DNA from: Ignavibacteriales bacterium
GTDB lineage: Bacteria; Bacteroidota; Ignavibacteria; Tepidaquicellales; Tepidaquicellaceae
Direction: 5' to 3'
Assembly (NCBI GenBank): GCA_020635255.1
Contig: JACKAC010000002.1
Coordinates: forward strand, 682,001 to 746,000
DNA: 64,000 nt
The notes under the pieces were generated by a model. That model ran no database searches and was not told the origin of the DNA. It saw only the letters and a list, made by a program, of their open reading frames with translations. How positions within the stretch are numbered: the stretch's first letter is position 1; each line of letters begins with the position of its first letter. The position numbers were made by a program, and so were the translations under genes. This document shows, one piece after another, positions 51,853-59,366 of this stretch.

Positions 51853-52771
51853 TCGCTGTTTCAGTTTGCTTCATTAAATACATAAAGACATCTTCGATAT
51901 CCGGTTTTTTAATTTCGATCTCTATATCCTTCAACCCGCATCCTTCCAGATATTTTTTGATCTCATCCGGGTTGATATTGTCACGTTTATCAGTGTAATG
52001 AAGGAATTCTCCGAACGGGTAAACAGATTCGGCATATTCATATTTCAATAAAGATTCAATAAGCTGGTAAGTTTTATCCGCTTTTATTCCGTATATAGTT
52101 TTTGTGTAATGTTTTACAATATCGTCGGGAGTATCGACACTAAGAAGCTTGCCCTTTTGGATTAGCGCAACCCTGTCGCAAAGTGAGGCTTCATTCATGT
52201 AAGGTGTAGATACTACAATCGTTATTCCCTGATCTTTTAACCTATCCAGCATTCCCCAAAACTCTTCTCTTGAGACCGGGTCCACACCTGTTGTAGGTTC
52301 ATCCAGGAAAAGCACCTTTGGTTTATGTATCAAAGCGCAACACAGCGCCAGCTTTTGCTTCATTCCACCCGATAATTGTCCCGCTCTTCTCTTTTTAAAT
52401 GGTTCAAGTTGTGAGTAGATATCACTTATAAGCGAGTAATTTTCCTTAATTGTGGTACCAAATATTGTCGCGAAAAATTCTAGGTTTTCTTCAACACTAA
52501 GATCCTGATAAAGGGAAAACCTTCCCGGCATATACCCGGCGATGTTCCGGATGCTCTTGTAATCTTTGACCGTGTCGAATCCTAATACTGTAGCTGTACC
52601 TGTATCCGGGATGAGCAGTGTAGTTAATATCCGGAATAGTGTTGTTTTCCCTGCGCCATCAGGTCCGATAAACCCGAATAACTCACCGTCCTTTATCTCG
52701 ATGTTTATATCTTCCAGCGCTGTGATACTCTCGAATGTTTTTTTTACGTTATGTACTTCTATTGCATTCAT
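51845..52771 (-). CDS. ABC transporter ATP-binding protein (first ATPase of efflux operon)
   Basis: A 308-residue ATPase with Walker A GPDGAGKTT (about 36-44), Q-loop MPGRFSLYQDLSV, canonical signature LSGGMKQK, Walker B VLFLDEPTTGVDP and switch region VVSTPYMNEASLCDR. At the switch position Pro replaces the usual His (STPYMNEA versus TTHYMDEA in its partner). So each ATPase has one degenerate motif, suggesting a heterodimer with one full-strength site. The C-terminal 80 residues form a regulatory extension. It overlaps the HlyD gene by four bases. Confidence 0.9.
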   Translation of the reverse strand: MNAIEVHNVKKTFESITALEDINIEIKDGELFGFIGPDGAGKTTLFRILTTLLIPDTGTATVLGFDTVKDYKSIRNIAGYMPGRFSLYQDLSVEENLEFFATIFGTTIKENYSLISDIYSQLEPFKKRRAGQLSGGMKQKLALCCALIHKPKVLFLDEPTTGVDPVSREEFWGMLDRLKDQGITIVVSTPYMNEASLCDRVALIQKGKLLSVDTPDDIVKHYTKTIYGIKADKTYQLIESLLKYEYAESVYPFGEFLHYTDKRDNINPDEIKKYLEGCGLKDIEIEIKKPDIEDVFMYLMKQTETANA

Positions 52772-53670
52772 TGATTGGAAGTGTTTAAGTCGAACCTTAT
52801 CTCACCGGGCATTCCTATTTTCAGCGTACCATCGTTTTTCACTCTTACTTTTACTGCGTAAACAAGATTAACCCTTTCGTCCTTTGTCTGGATTATTTTC
52901 GGTGTAAATTCCGCTTTTGAAGAAATCCAGCTAATTACTCCCTCCAGCTGTCTGTCGCTATTGGCATTTTTATCCACAAGTACAGTTACTTTTTGTCCGA
53001 TCGATATCGATGGAAGCTGTGCACCGCTGACATACACCCTGAGTGTCATGGTGTCGAGATTAGCTATCTTATATAATGGTTTACCCGGTGTATTCATTTC
53101 GTATTGTTCAACGAACTTAACCAGTACTGTCCCATCGACGGGATTTATCACTATGCTCTGGTCGATCAGATCATCGACTTGTTTTATCTGTGCATCGACC
53201 GTTTGCATTTCCTCGAAAATGGTTTTATTCTGCGTCTTGGTTGCGGCTATCTCACTTTCGAGAACGTTAATATTAGTGTTAATGTCGTCTAGATTCCTTT
53301 CCGGTGTTGCTTCGCTCTTGAGAAGGTTTTCTATCCTTCTCTTCTCGATCATGTTACCCTCAACCTTCTGCTGGAGGACCCTTACATTAGCAAATACACC
53401 TGCATATTTTGTTGCAATTGTTTGCTTTTGCTCTACAAGCTGCATTTTTCTGAGGTGAAGCTGTGTGGTGTCAATGAAGCCTACGACTTGATTTGCCGGA
53501 ATCGTCTCACCCTCCTCGACATTTAGGGTTAATATCTTGCCGTCGCTGTTAACGGATACGATTGTCTCCGTAGCTTCGAAGTTTCCATAAGCATCGGATT
53601 TCCCGTCGTCATTTGAACAGGATTGCAGAATGGTAATTAGCGGAATAAGTACTATGAAAATCTTTCTCAT
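52768..53670 (-). CDS. HlyD/YbhG-like periplasmic adaptor lipoprotein
   Basis: Membrane-fusion adaptor linking the ABC pump to TolC. Its 300 residues begin with a lipoprotein signal (lipobox LQSC near residue 18). The biotinyl-lipoyl half-motif GKILTLNVEEGETIPANQVV precedes a long coiled-coil hairpin (about 70-165). The second lipoyl half (NPVDGTVLVKFVEQYEMNTP) and a beta-barrel domain (LYKIANLDTMTLRVYVSG) complete it. This is the YbhG architecture. The gene lies ten bases after tolC and overlaps the first ATPase gene. Confidence 0.88.
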   Translation of the reverse strand: MRKIFIVLIPLITILQSCSNDDGKSDAYGNFEATETIVSVNSDGKILTLNVEEGETIPANQVVGFIDTTQLHLRKMQLVEQKQTIATKYAGVFANVRVLQQKVEGNMIEKRRIENLLKSEATPERNLDDINTNINVLESEIAATKTQNKTIFEEMQTVDAQIKQVDDLIDQSIVINPVDGTVLVKFVEQYEMNTPGKPLYKIANLDTMTLRVYVSGAQLPSISIGQKVTVLVDKNANSDRQLEGVISWISSKAEFTPKIIQTKDERVNLVYAVKVRVKNDGTLKIGMPGEIRFDLNTSNQ

Positions 53671-53680
53671 ATCTATTTTT

Positions 53681-54931
53681 TTAATTTCCTTTTGCTGTTA
53701 GGAAGTTTACTTTTGCCTGTATTAACTGTACTTCATGTGTTTTGAGGTTTATCACTGCTTGTGTTCTGGAATTTAGTTCTGTAAGATAATCAGTTGCCGT
53801 AATCGTTCCGTTCTGAAGTTGTGATGAAATACTCAGCATTACTTTATCCTTTAATGCGATTATCTCATAATCCTTTTGTATTAATCCTTCCATATTAGAT
53901 ATATCGGTTTTATATTTCTCAAGCGACATTTTGATATTTTTATCGAGGGTTTCCTTACGGGTATCGATCATTTTTTTATTGATGTTATAGATTTGCTCTT
54001 CATTGTTATTTGTGCCCCAGTTCACAGGACTCCATGATAAGTTTAACCCGACCATGTAGAAAGATTTGAAATCATTATCCAGAAAATTTAGTCCCGGTCT
54101 GCCGTATCCTGCCTGACCAAACACATTTATCTTCGGCATCATATTGGTCGATATTTTATCCTGGTAGGATGTTAGGGTATTTTTCTCAAGGTTGTATAGC
54201 TTGTATTCCGGTCGGTCGCCGGGTTTTATATCCGTATTAGGCAGAGATACCTGGGGAACCTTGAACACGGTATTTGTATCAAGATCTTCATCCATTAGTT
54301 GCGAGAGCATTCGTATCGAAGCCATTTTGTTCGATTGGATATTCATTATCTGCTGTTCTATAGACACCAGCTGGGCTTCGAGTATATATCTGTTACTGCC
54401 GGCAACAGCGCCGTTTTGTATCTGGACGATGACCTGATCCAGCTGTTCTTTCACAGTTTCGTATTGTATCTCAAGCTGCTTCTGACTTTCCTGAAGGGTC
54501 AGCACCCCGAAGTACAGATCGTTTATGTTCTGTTTAAGGTTGTAAAGCTCTACCTCGACCTTTTGTTGCTCGGCAAGTGCTTCATTCCTCTGTATATCCT
54601 CGAGGCTTCCCGTAATGCCTCCGTCATAAACTGTCTGTGTGACATCAAGCAGCAGTTTATATTGATCCTTGCTTTGCTGGGGGAATGTAAATAATGGTGA
54701 ACTCGTCTCAAGGTGAGGTACATCGGATTGATATGATGCCTTACCACTTAGCGTAATTTTCGGCAGGTAATTCACGCCAAGGTTATCGACCTTCAAACGG
54801 GAAGACGATTCCACTAATTGTTCCTGTTGCCTTGTGGGATAGGTTTCGTAGACCTGCTCATAACAATACTGAAGTGTAAGCGTATCCTTTTGCTGCGGGA
54901 AGAGGAACATAAGCATTAATAATGCTTTCAT
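53681..54931 (-). CDS. TolC-family outer-membrane channel of the efflux operon
   Basis: A 416-residue protein with a short hydrophobic N-terminus (MKALLMLMFLFPQQ) as export signal. Two outer-membrane efflux repeats follow: LTLQYCYEQVYETYPTRQQE opens the first, and DRPEYKLYNLEKNTLTSYQD the second. Long amphipathic coiled-coil helices are evident (IQNGAVAGSNRYILEAQLVS). It provides the outer-membrane duct for the adaptor and ABC pump encoded next. The length is typical for Bacteroidota TolC proteins. Confidence 0.88.
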   Translation of the reverse strand: MKALLMLMFLFPQQKDTLTLQYCYEQVYETYPTRQQEQLVESSSRLKVDNLGVNYLPKITLSGKASYQSDVPHLETSSPLFTFPQQSKDQYKLLLDVTQTVYDGGITGSLEDIQRNEALAEQQKVEVELYNLKQNINDLYFGVLTLQESQKQLEIQYETVKEQLDQVIVQIQNGAVAGSNRYILEAQLVSIEQQIMNIQSNKMASIRMLSQLMDEDLDTNTVFKVPQVSLPNTDIKPGDRPEYKLYNLEKNTLTSYQDKISTNMMPKINVFGQAGYGRPGLNFLDNDFKSFYMVGLNLSWSPVNWGTNNNEEQIYNINKKMIDTRKETLDKNIKMSLEKYKTDISNMEGLIQKDYEIIALKDKVMLSISSQLQNGTITATDYLTELNSRTQAVINLKTHEVQLIQAKVNFLTAKGN

Positions 54932-54941
54932 GGCTGTTTTG

Positions 54942-55565
54942 TTATTTAACTTTTATCGCGTTTATTATGAAATCAGGTACTTCTTTTTTTCTACGGTCGA
55001 TAAATTCATCAAAAGCATCTTCATCCATACCAAAAATCCCTTTTACCATTGGTCTGGCTGCAAATGGGAATAAACAAAGCGCAAGCATGTTTACAATTAG
55101 CTGCTGCGGTTCAATTTTTATTATTAATCCTTCTTTATAAGCTTTCTCAACGTCTTTAACCAATACATGGAAATATGTCATTACTTTTTCGCGTGCAAAG
55201 GAAACTATTCTTTCAGGGTTTTGATTTATTTCCGTTAACACAAATATTGGCATGTGCTTATTCCGTTTTATTATGTCAATGTAATTTTCGACAAAGTACC
55301 TGATCTTATCGAATAGTGGAAGATCGACGGCGAGGAGCTCGCTGATCTTCGGCATGACTTTGTATATCTCCTCAATGAAAACGGCTTTAAAAAGATCTTC
55401 TTTCGATCTGTAATAGTAATAGAGCATCGCCTTATTTATGGAAGCCTTATCAGCGATCTCCTGCATTCGAGCACCTTGTAATCCTGATTTCATAAATACT
55501 TCTCTAGCGGATTGTAAAATTATCTTGTCGGTAGATTGTTCTTTTTTCAGTAGCTTATCTTCCAT
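54942..55565 (-). CDS. TetR-family repressor of the efflux operon
   Basis: A 207-residue regulator. The N-terminal helix-turn-helix is ILQSAREVFMKSGLQGARMQ then EIADKASINKAMLYYYYRSK (about residues 16-58); the C-terminal ligand-binding domain is variable. The start MEDKLLKKEQ at 55565 is chosen because an upstream ATG at 55580 lies inside the palindromic operator. This gene heads the tolC-hlyD-ABC-ABC-permease-permease series, the same combination as CecR with YbhGFSR in E. coli. Autorepression through the sites at 55572-55606, with release by the efflux substrate, is inference. Confidence 0.9.
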   Translation of the reverse strand: MEDKLLKKEQSTDKIILQSAREVFMKSGLQGARMQEIADKASINKAMLYYYYRSKEDLFKAVFIEEIYKVMPKISELLAVDLPLFDKIRYFVENYIDIIKRNKHMPIFVLTEINQNPERIVSFAREKVMTYFHVLVKDVEKAYKEGLIIKIEPQQLIVNMLALCLFPFAARPMVKGIFGMDEDAFDEFIDRRKKEVPDFIINAIKVK

Positions 55566-55571
55566 AATGAA

Positions 55572-55632
55572 TTTAACCATATGGTTTAACTAACTAGTTG
55601 GTTAAAATACCAATAAAGATTTTTAAATGCAA
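55572..55632 (-). promoter_or_regulatory. Promoter and palindromic operator of the TetR-efflux operon
   Basis: On the minus strand TTGCAT (55627-55632) and TATTTT (55604-55609) are 17 bases apart. Overlapping and following them, a 22-base near-perfect palindrome lies at 55585-55606 (arms TTTAACTAACT and AGTTGGTTAAA). A second palindrome, AACCATATGGTT, lies at 55575-55586. They fit binding by the dimeric TetR regulator encoded immediately downstream. Confidence 0.65.
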
Positions 55633-55644
55633 GTGGAATTAAAA

Positions 55645-56349
55645 TTATTTACAGATCACTTCGGAATCTTGTGGGGTAGATTTTAATTCGGGGCTGATAT
55701 AGGGAATGCCAAGATTTAGCCCGCGGAGTATCAAAAGAATCGCGATCACAACAGAAAGTGAGGGGAGGATCTTCGCATAGGGAATTCTGATCTTGCTTCG
55801 GATTATGTTTCCAAAGACGGATGCTGAAAGCATAACAGGGAAAGTACCAAGACCAAACAAAACCATAAATAACATTCCCGAAGTAACTCCGCCGGTTGAG
55901 AGCGACCCTGCAATTGCAATATAAACGAATCCGCATGGTAGTAACCCATTTATTATTCCTATAAGGAGCAGGGAAGTGTAACTCTTCTTTTTAAACAATG
56001 TTGAAAGAGGTTTCTTAATGACCGTAGTATATTTTGTAAGTATTTTACCGGAATATTTATTCTTTCTTCCAAAGAGGTAAAAACTAAGGGTGACTAAAAT
56101 TAAAATGCCAAGTACTATTGAGAGTTCTTGTTGTAAGCCGGATATGGCGATTCTGTTCCCAAGAAAACCAAATAACGCTCCCAGTGATGCATATGTGATC
56201 ACTCTTCCGGAATTATAGATTAACCGACCGAATATAAATTTGAAATCTTTATAGTTGCTTCCTGGGAGTGACATAGCAATTGGTCCGCACATACCTGCGC
56301 AGTGAAAGCTTCCAACAAATCCCAATATTAGTCCGGCCCACACTTCCAT
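55645..56349 (-). CDS. Sulfite-exporter TauE/SafE-like membrane protein of the cbb3 cluster
   Basis: A 234-residue membrane protein with about six helices. The opening motif GLILGFVGSFHCAGMCGPIAM contains a Cys-His/Cys pair, and GIINGLLPCGFVYIAIAGSL is the second signature. This is the family often placed after fixH in cbb3 oxidase clusters, named SafE/TauE or UreH-like and suspected of a role in copper handling for oxidase assembly. Metal-binding residues in GSFHCAGMCGP and LLPCGFVY agree with that. Its start shares a base with the fixH-like stop. Sulfite export is not implied by the context. Confidence 0.82.
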   Translation of the reverse strand: MEVWAGLILGFVGSFHCAGMCGPIAMSLPGSNYKDFKFIFGRLIYNSGRVITYASLGALFGFLGNRIAISGLQQELSIVLGILILVTLSFYLFGRKNKYSGKILTKYTTVIKKPLSTLFKKKSYTSLLLIGIINGLLPCGFVYIAIAGSLSTGGVTSGMLFMVLFGLGTFPVMLSASVFGNIIRSKIRIPYAKILPSLSVVIAILLILRGLNLGIPYISPELKSTPQDSEVICK

Positions 56350-56780
56350 TAGTCTACGAAAACCTTTTCTTCTTTAAAGTATTTTTGATTATCTGAATAC
56401 CATGTAACCTGGATTTTCCAGATACCCGGATCCAATTGGGATGTACTAACATTCTGCATCCTCTTTTCGTCAGGAGAAATATTGATCTTAAAATCTTTTT
56501 CTGCGTCTGAGGGGCGGTAAAAAAATATCTCACCTCCAGGTGCAGATCCCTGCTCCGGAAATTGAAAATCTATACTGCCCGCTTTCTTAACTATTTGGAG
56601 ATTCTCTCCATCTTTCAGAGTTTTCTCTAATGTGTTAATATGCTCCTGGTATTTTAGATCCTGCTCATAGTAATTATCCTCTACAAGATCCATTTTGAGG
56701 TTGAATACATAAAACACCATTGCCAGCATACCTGTCATGAATACAACAAAAGATAATATTATTTTTGTACCCCAGCTCAT
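56349..56780 (-). CDS. FixH/CcoH-like oxidase assembly protein
   Basis: A 143-residue protein with one N-terminal membrane helix (about 8-28) and a periplasmic domain with a beta-sandwich pattern (IDFQFPEQGSAPGGEIFFYR, DPGIWKIQVTWYSDNQKYF). YYEQDLKYQEHINTL just after the helix is the characteristic FixH start. FixH/CcoH helps assemble cbb3 oxidase. It lies six bases after ccoG, in the expected order. Confidence 0.87.
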   Translation of the reverse strand: MSWGTKIILSFVVFMTGMLAMVFYVFNLKMDLVEDNYYEQDLKYQEHINTLEKTLKDGENLQIVKKAGSIDFQFPEQGSAPGGEIFFYRPSDAEKDFKINISPDEKRMQNVSTSQLDPGIWKIQVTWYSDNQKYFKEEKVFVD

Positions 56781-56786
56781 AATTGA

Positions 56787-58211
56787 TTATTTGGTTTTTG
56801 ATCCCGGTCCCATAAAGTTTGTTTCTATCTCATCGATTTGCTCGCCTTTAGAGTATATGCCAACCTTTAAGTCATTATTCCTGTCCGGTATCTGATCTTT
56901 ATCTAGTATAATAATAAGTTTTGATTCGGATGTTCCCTGTGGTGCTACTTTTAATTCTTCACCCGCTATTTTTATCTCACCTATTTTATTTAGAAGTTTA
57001 AGCTCTACGGAAGATTCATCAAAAGTTTTATTTACCAATCTCAGGTTATAAACGTTGCTTATTTTCCCATCTGTTTGTTCCTGGAAGAACATTCCTGGTG
57101 TTCTAAGCAATGATACTTCTACATCCGTTCTATTAACAAGTAATACGATAAGGATCGTAAGTAAAATCGTTAATACGACCGAATACGCTATTGCCCTTCC
57201 TGTAAATCTTCTTTTGATCCTTTCCCGTATATTATTCTCCGAGTCGTATCGGATCAATCCCCGAGGGAAGTTTACCTTGTCCATTACAGTGTCACATGCA
57301 TCAATACATGCCGTGCAATTTACACATTCCAGCTGAGTCCCGTTCCTGATGTCGATTCCGGTTGGGCAAACGTCCACACATTGGTGACAATCAATGCAAT
57401 CCCCGAATTTTCTCTCTTCACCTTTCTTTATCTTTCCCCTAGGCTCCCCTCTGACATAATCATATGCAATAACAGTAGTATTTGGATCGAGTAGTACACC
57501 CTGCAGTCTTCCATAAGGGCAAACGACCGTACATACCTGCTCCCTGAAATAGGAATAAACACCATAGAAAGCTATTGAAATACCCGTTACGGCAATAAAT
57601 CCTGCTAAATGTTCTGATGGCGGATGAGTTACTATATTATAGAGTTCATCTATCCCTACTATATATGCCATGAAGGTATTGGCAATCAAGAAAGCAATTC
57701 CAAAGAAAATGAGGTTCTTTGAAAGCTTCTTAAAAAACTTCCCGGCAGTCCAGGGTGCCGTTTTGAGTTTTCTCTGCTGGTTAGCGTCGCCTTCTATCCA
57801 GTACTCGATCTTTCGAAATACCATTTCCATAAAGATCGTCTGGGGGCATGCCCACCCGCAGAATACTCTTCCAAAAACCGCTGTAAAAAGCACTATGAAA
57901 ACTATTATAGTGATCATTGCAAGGAAAAAGAGGTGAAAATCCTGAGGTCCGAAATGCAATCCGAACAGAATAAAATTCCTCTGCATGAAATTGAACATCA
58001 TAAATGGATGCCCGTTTATTTTAATGAACGGAGCCGCAAAGAGAAATGCGAGCAGTACCCAGCTAACGTACGTTCTCGCGCTGTAAAATCTTCCTTTTGG
58101 TTTCTTTGGATATACCCAAATGCGCTTGCCTGCTTCATTGATCGTTGCAAGGTGATCACGGTATTCGTATTGATATTCAGAAACTTCTTTCTTCGGCGCT
58201 TTTACTTCCAA
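56787..58211 (-). CDS. ccoG: cbb3 oxidase accessory iron-sulfur protein CcoG
   Basis: Membrane-bound polyferredoxin (FixG/RdxA) implicated in copper reduction during cbb3 assembly. The 474 residues include membrane helices near 48-68, 92-115, 165-190 and 205-225, and a NapH-like FGRVFCGWACPQTIFMEMVF. Two [4Fe-4S] sites are CIDCHQCVDVCPTGID and CVNCTACIDACDTVM. A further membrane helix (about 340-360) precedes the C-terminal Ig-like FixG domain. All cluster cysteines are present. It lies 18 bases after ccoP. Confidence 0.95.
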   Translation of the reverse strand: MEVKAPKKEVSEYQYEYRDHLATINEAGKRIWVYPKKPKGRFYSARTYVSWVLLAFLFAAPFIKINGHPFMMFNFMQRNFILFGLHFGPQDFHLFFLAMITIIVFIVLFTAVFGRVFCGWACPQTIFMEMVFRKIEYWIEGDANQQRKLKTAPWTAGKFFKKLSKNLIFFGIAFLIANTFMAYIVGIDELYNIVTHPPSEHLAGFIAVTGISIAFYGVYSYFREQVCTVVCPYGRLQGVLLDPNTTVIAYDYVRGEPRGKIKKGEERKFGDCIDCHQCVDVCPTGIDIRNGTQLECVNCTACIDACDTVMDKVNFPRGLIRYDSENNIRERIKRRFTGRAIAYSVVLTILLTILIVLLVNRTDVEVSLLRTPGMFFQEQTDGKISNVYNLRLVNKTFDESSVELKLLNKIGEIKIAGEELKVAPQGTSESKLIIILDKDQIPDRNNDLKVGIYSKGEQIDEIETNFMGPGSKTK

Positions 58212-58229
58212 TATAATAATCCTTACCTT

Positions 58230-58313
58230 CTATTTGTTTTTAGTTGTATCCGAACTTGTTTTGGTCGAATCTTTTGTTGTCTTTGTTGAATCTGTGCTTG
58301 TTTTTGTCGAGTC
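58230..58313 (-). repeat. 21-base tandem repeat at the 3' end of ccoP
   Basis: Four imperfect 21-base units encode DSTKTST, DSTKTTK, DSTKTSS and DTTKNK plus the stop codon. In-frame units allow length change without frameshift. Confidence 0.75.
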
Positions 58314-59150
58314 ACCGCCCTCTTTCTTCTCCGGAACATAGAGCTCTCCTTCCGGAGCTTTTCCATTCGGAGGATTTGTTCCATGCAATGTCATAACAAA
58401 GCTGATAACTTCCTGTATCTGTTTTGGATTCAACTGTTGTCCCCATGCGATCATTCCTTTCTCAGGCACACCGTTTTTCACAGTAAGGAAGAGGTTGCTT
58501 ACCTTACCTCCGTGTATCCAGTAATCATCTGTTAAGTTAGGTCCGATGTTTCCTTCTCCATTCATACCATGACACGGTGAACAGTCTTTTACGAAACGTT
58601 CCTTCCCGGCATTAAGGGATGCATCATCTTCTAAAAACGTAACATTCTCCTCATTAATAAATGCACCTGACTTCATAAGTTGCTCCATTTCTATCCGGGC
58701 AACTTCCATTTCCGCGCCATATTCTTCGGCTTGAGTTTTACCTGTCCCGAATACATGAAAATGCATTACATAAAATATTCCAAATACCAGCGATCCGATG
58801 AAAATGTAATTAAGCCACGGAGGAACACTATTGTTAAGCTCTTTGATACCGTCATATTCATGGTCGAGCATTATATCACGCTCCTGGGAAACAGGTGTGG
58901 ATCTGGTTAATGCGTGCATTATCTTCTTAACAGCGCCTTCTTTTGCAGGCTCTCCGGCTAGTTCTTCCTCAGAGGGACTGTGTACTGCATAAATAAGAGC
59001 CATAAGAAGAATTATAGCCAGGACTCCGAGGGCAAAGTAGTTGAATAGCTTTACACCCTCCATTGATCCCTCTTCTTCTGCAAATGAGTCCACATAAAGA
59101 AGCATTGAGAACAGGACTAAAACAGCTTTTAATAGTTTTGTATTTTTCAT
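58230..59150 (-). CDS. ccoP: cbb3 oxidase diheme-type subunit III, single-heme form
   Basis: A 306-residue membrane cytochrome subunit. An N-terminal signal or helix and a helix near 33-55 are followed by the CcoP N-terminal domain pattern (EYDGIKELNNSVPPWLNYIF) and a third helix. One cytochrome c domain follows: heme motif CSPCHGMNGEGN, with distal Met in GMIAWGQQL. Classical CcoP has two c-type hemes; this has one, as in many Bacteroidota. The last 28 residues are a seven-residue repeat (DSTKTST, DSTKTTK, DSTKTSS, DTTKNK) encoded by 21-base units. It sits between ccoQ and ccoG. Confidence 0.92.
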   Translation of the reverse strand: MKNTKLLKAVLVLFSMLLYVDSFAEEEGSMEGVKLFNYFALGVLAIILLMALIYAVHSPSEEELAGEPAKEGAVKKIMHALTRSTPVSQERDIMLDHEYDGIKELNNSVPPWLNYIFIGSLVFGIFYVMHFHVFGTGKTQAEEYGAEMEVARIEMEQLMKSGAFINEENVTFLEDDASLNAGKERFVKDCSPCHGMNGEGNIGPNLTDDYWIHGGKVSNLFLTVKNGVPEKGMIAWGQQLNPKQIQEVISFVMTLHGTNPPNGKAPEGELYVPEKKEGGDSTKTSTDSTKTTKDSTKTSSDTTKNK

Positions 59151-59168
59151 GATTAGAAAATTTTTCTT

Positions 59169-59363
59169 TTAAATTTCCAAGTTTTCATTCCCGGTCGTTT
59201 CCTCATCATCTTGCAGTGGTAATTCGGACATCTCTTTTATATATCTTTTATTCAGCGTAAAGACCCATAGTAATAAAGCCGTGAAAAAAATGCCGAATAA
59301 TATTAACCCTATTATCGGGAAAATTTCAATATTATCTATTTGTTCAAAATATTGCTTAAACAT
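59169..59363 (-). CDS. ccoQ: Small cbb3 oxidase subunit (CcoQ-like)
   Basis: A 64-residue protein with one membrane helix (about 15-37, IFPIIGLILFGIFFTALLLW) and a charged C-terminal tail, the usual shape of CcoQ/FixQ. The position between ccoNO and ccoP is also as expected. The gene starts three bases after the ccoNO stop. CcoQ stabilises the association of CcoP with the core. Sequence conservation in this family is low, so position is the main evidence. Confidence 0.82.
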   Translation of the reverse strand: MFKQYFEQIDNIEIFPIIGLILFGIFFTALLLWVFTLNKRYIKEMSELPLQDDEETTGNENLEI

Positions 59364-59366
59364 GGT

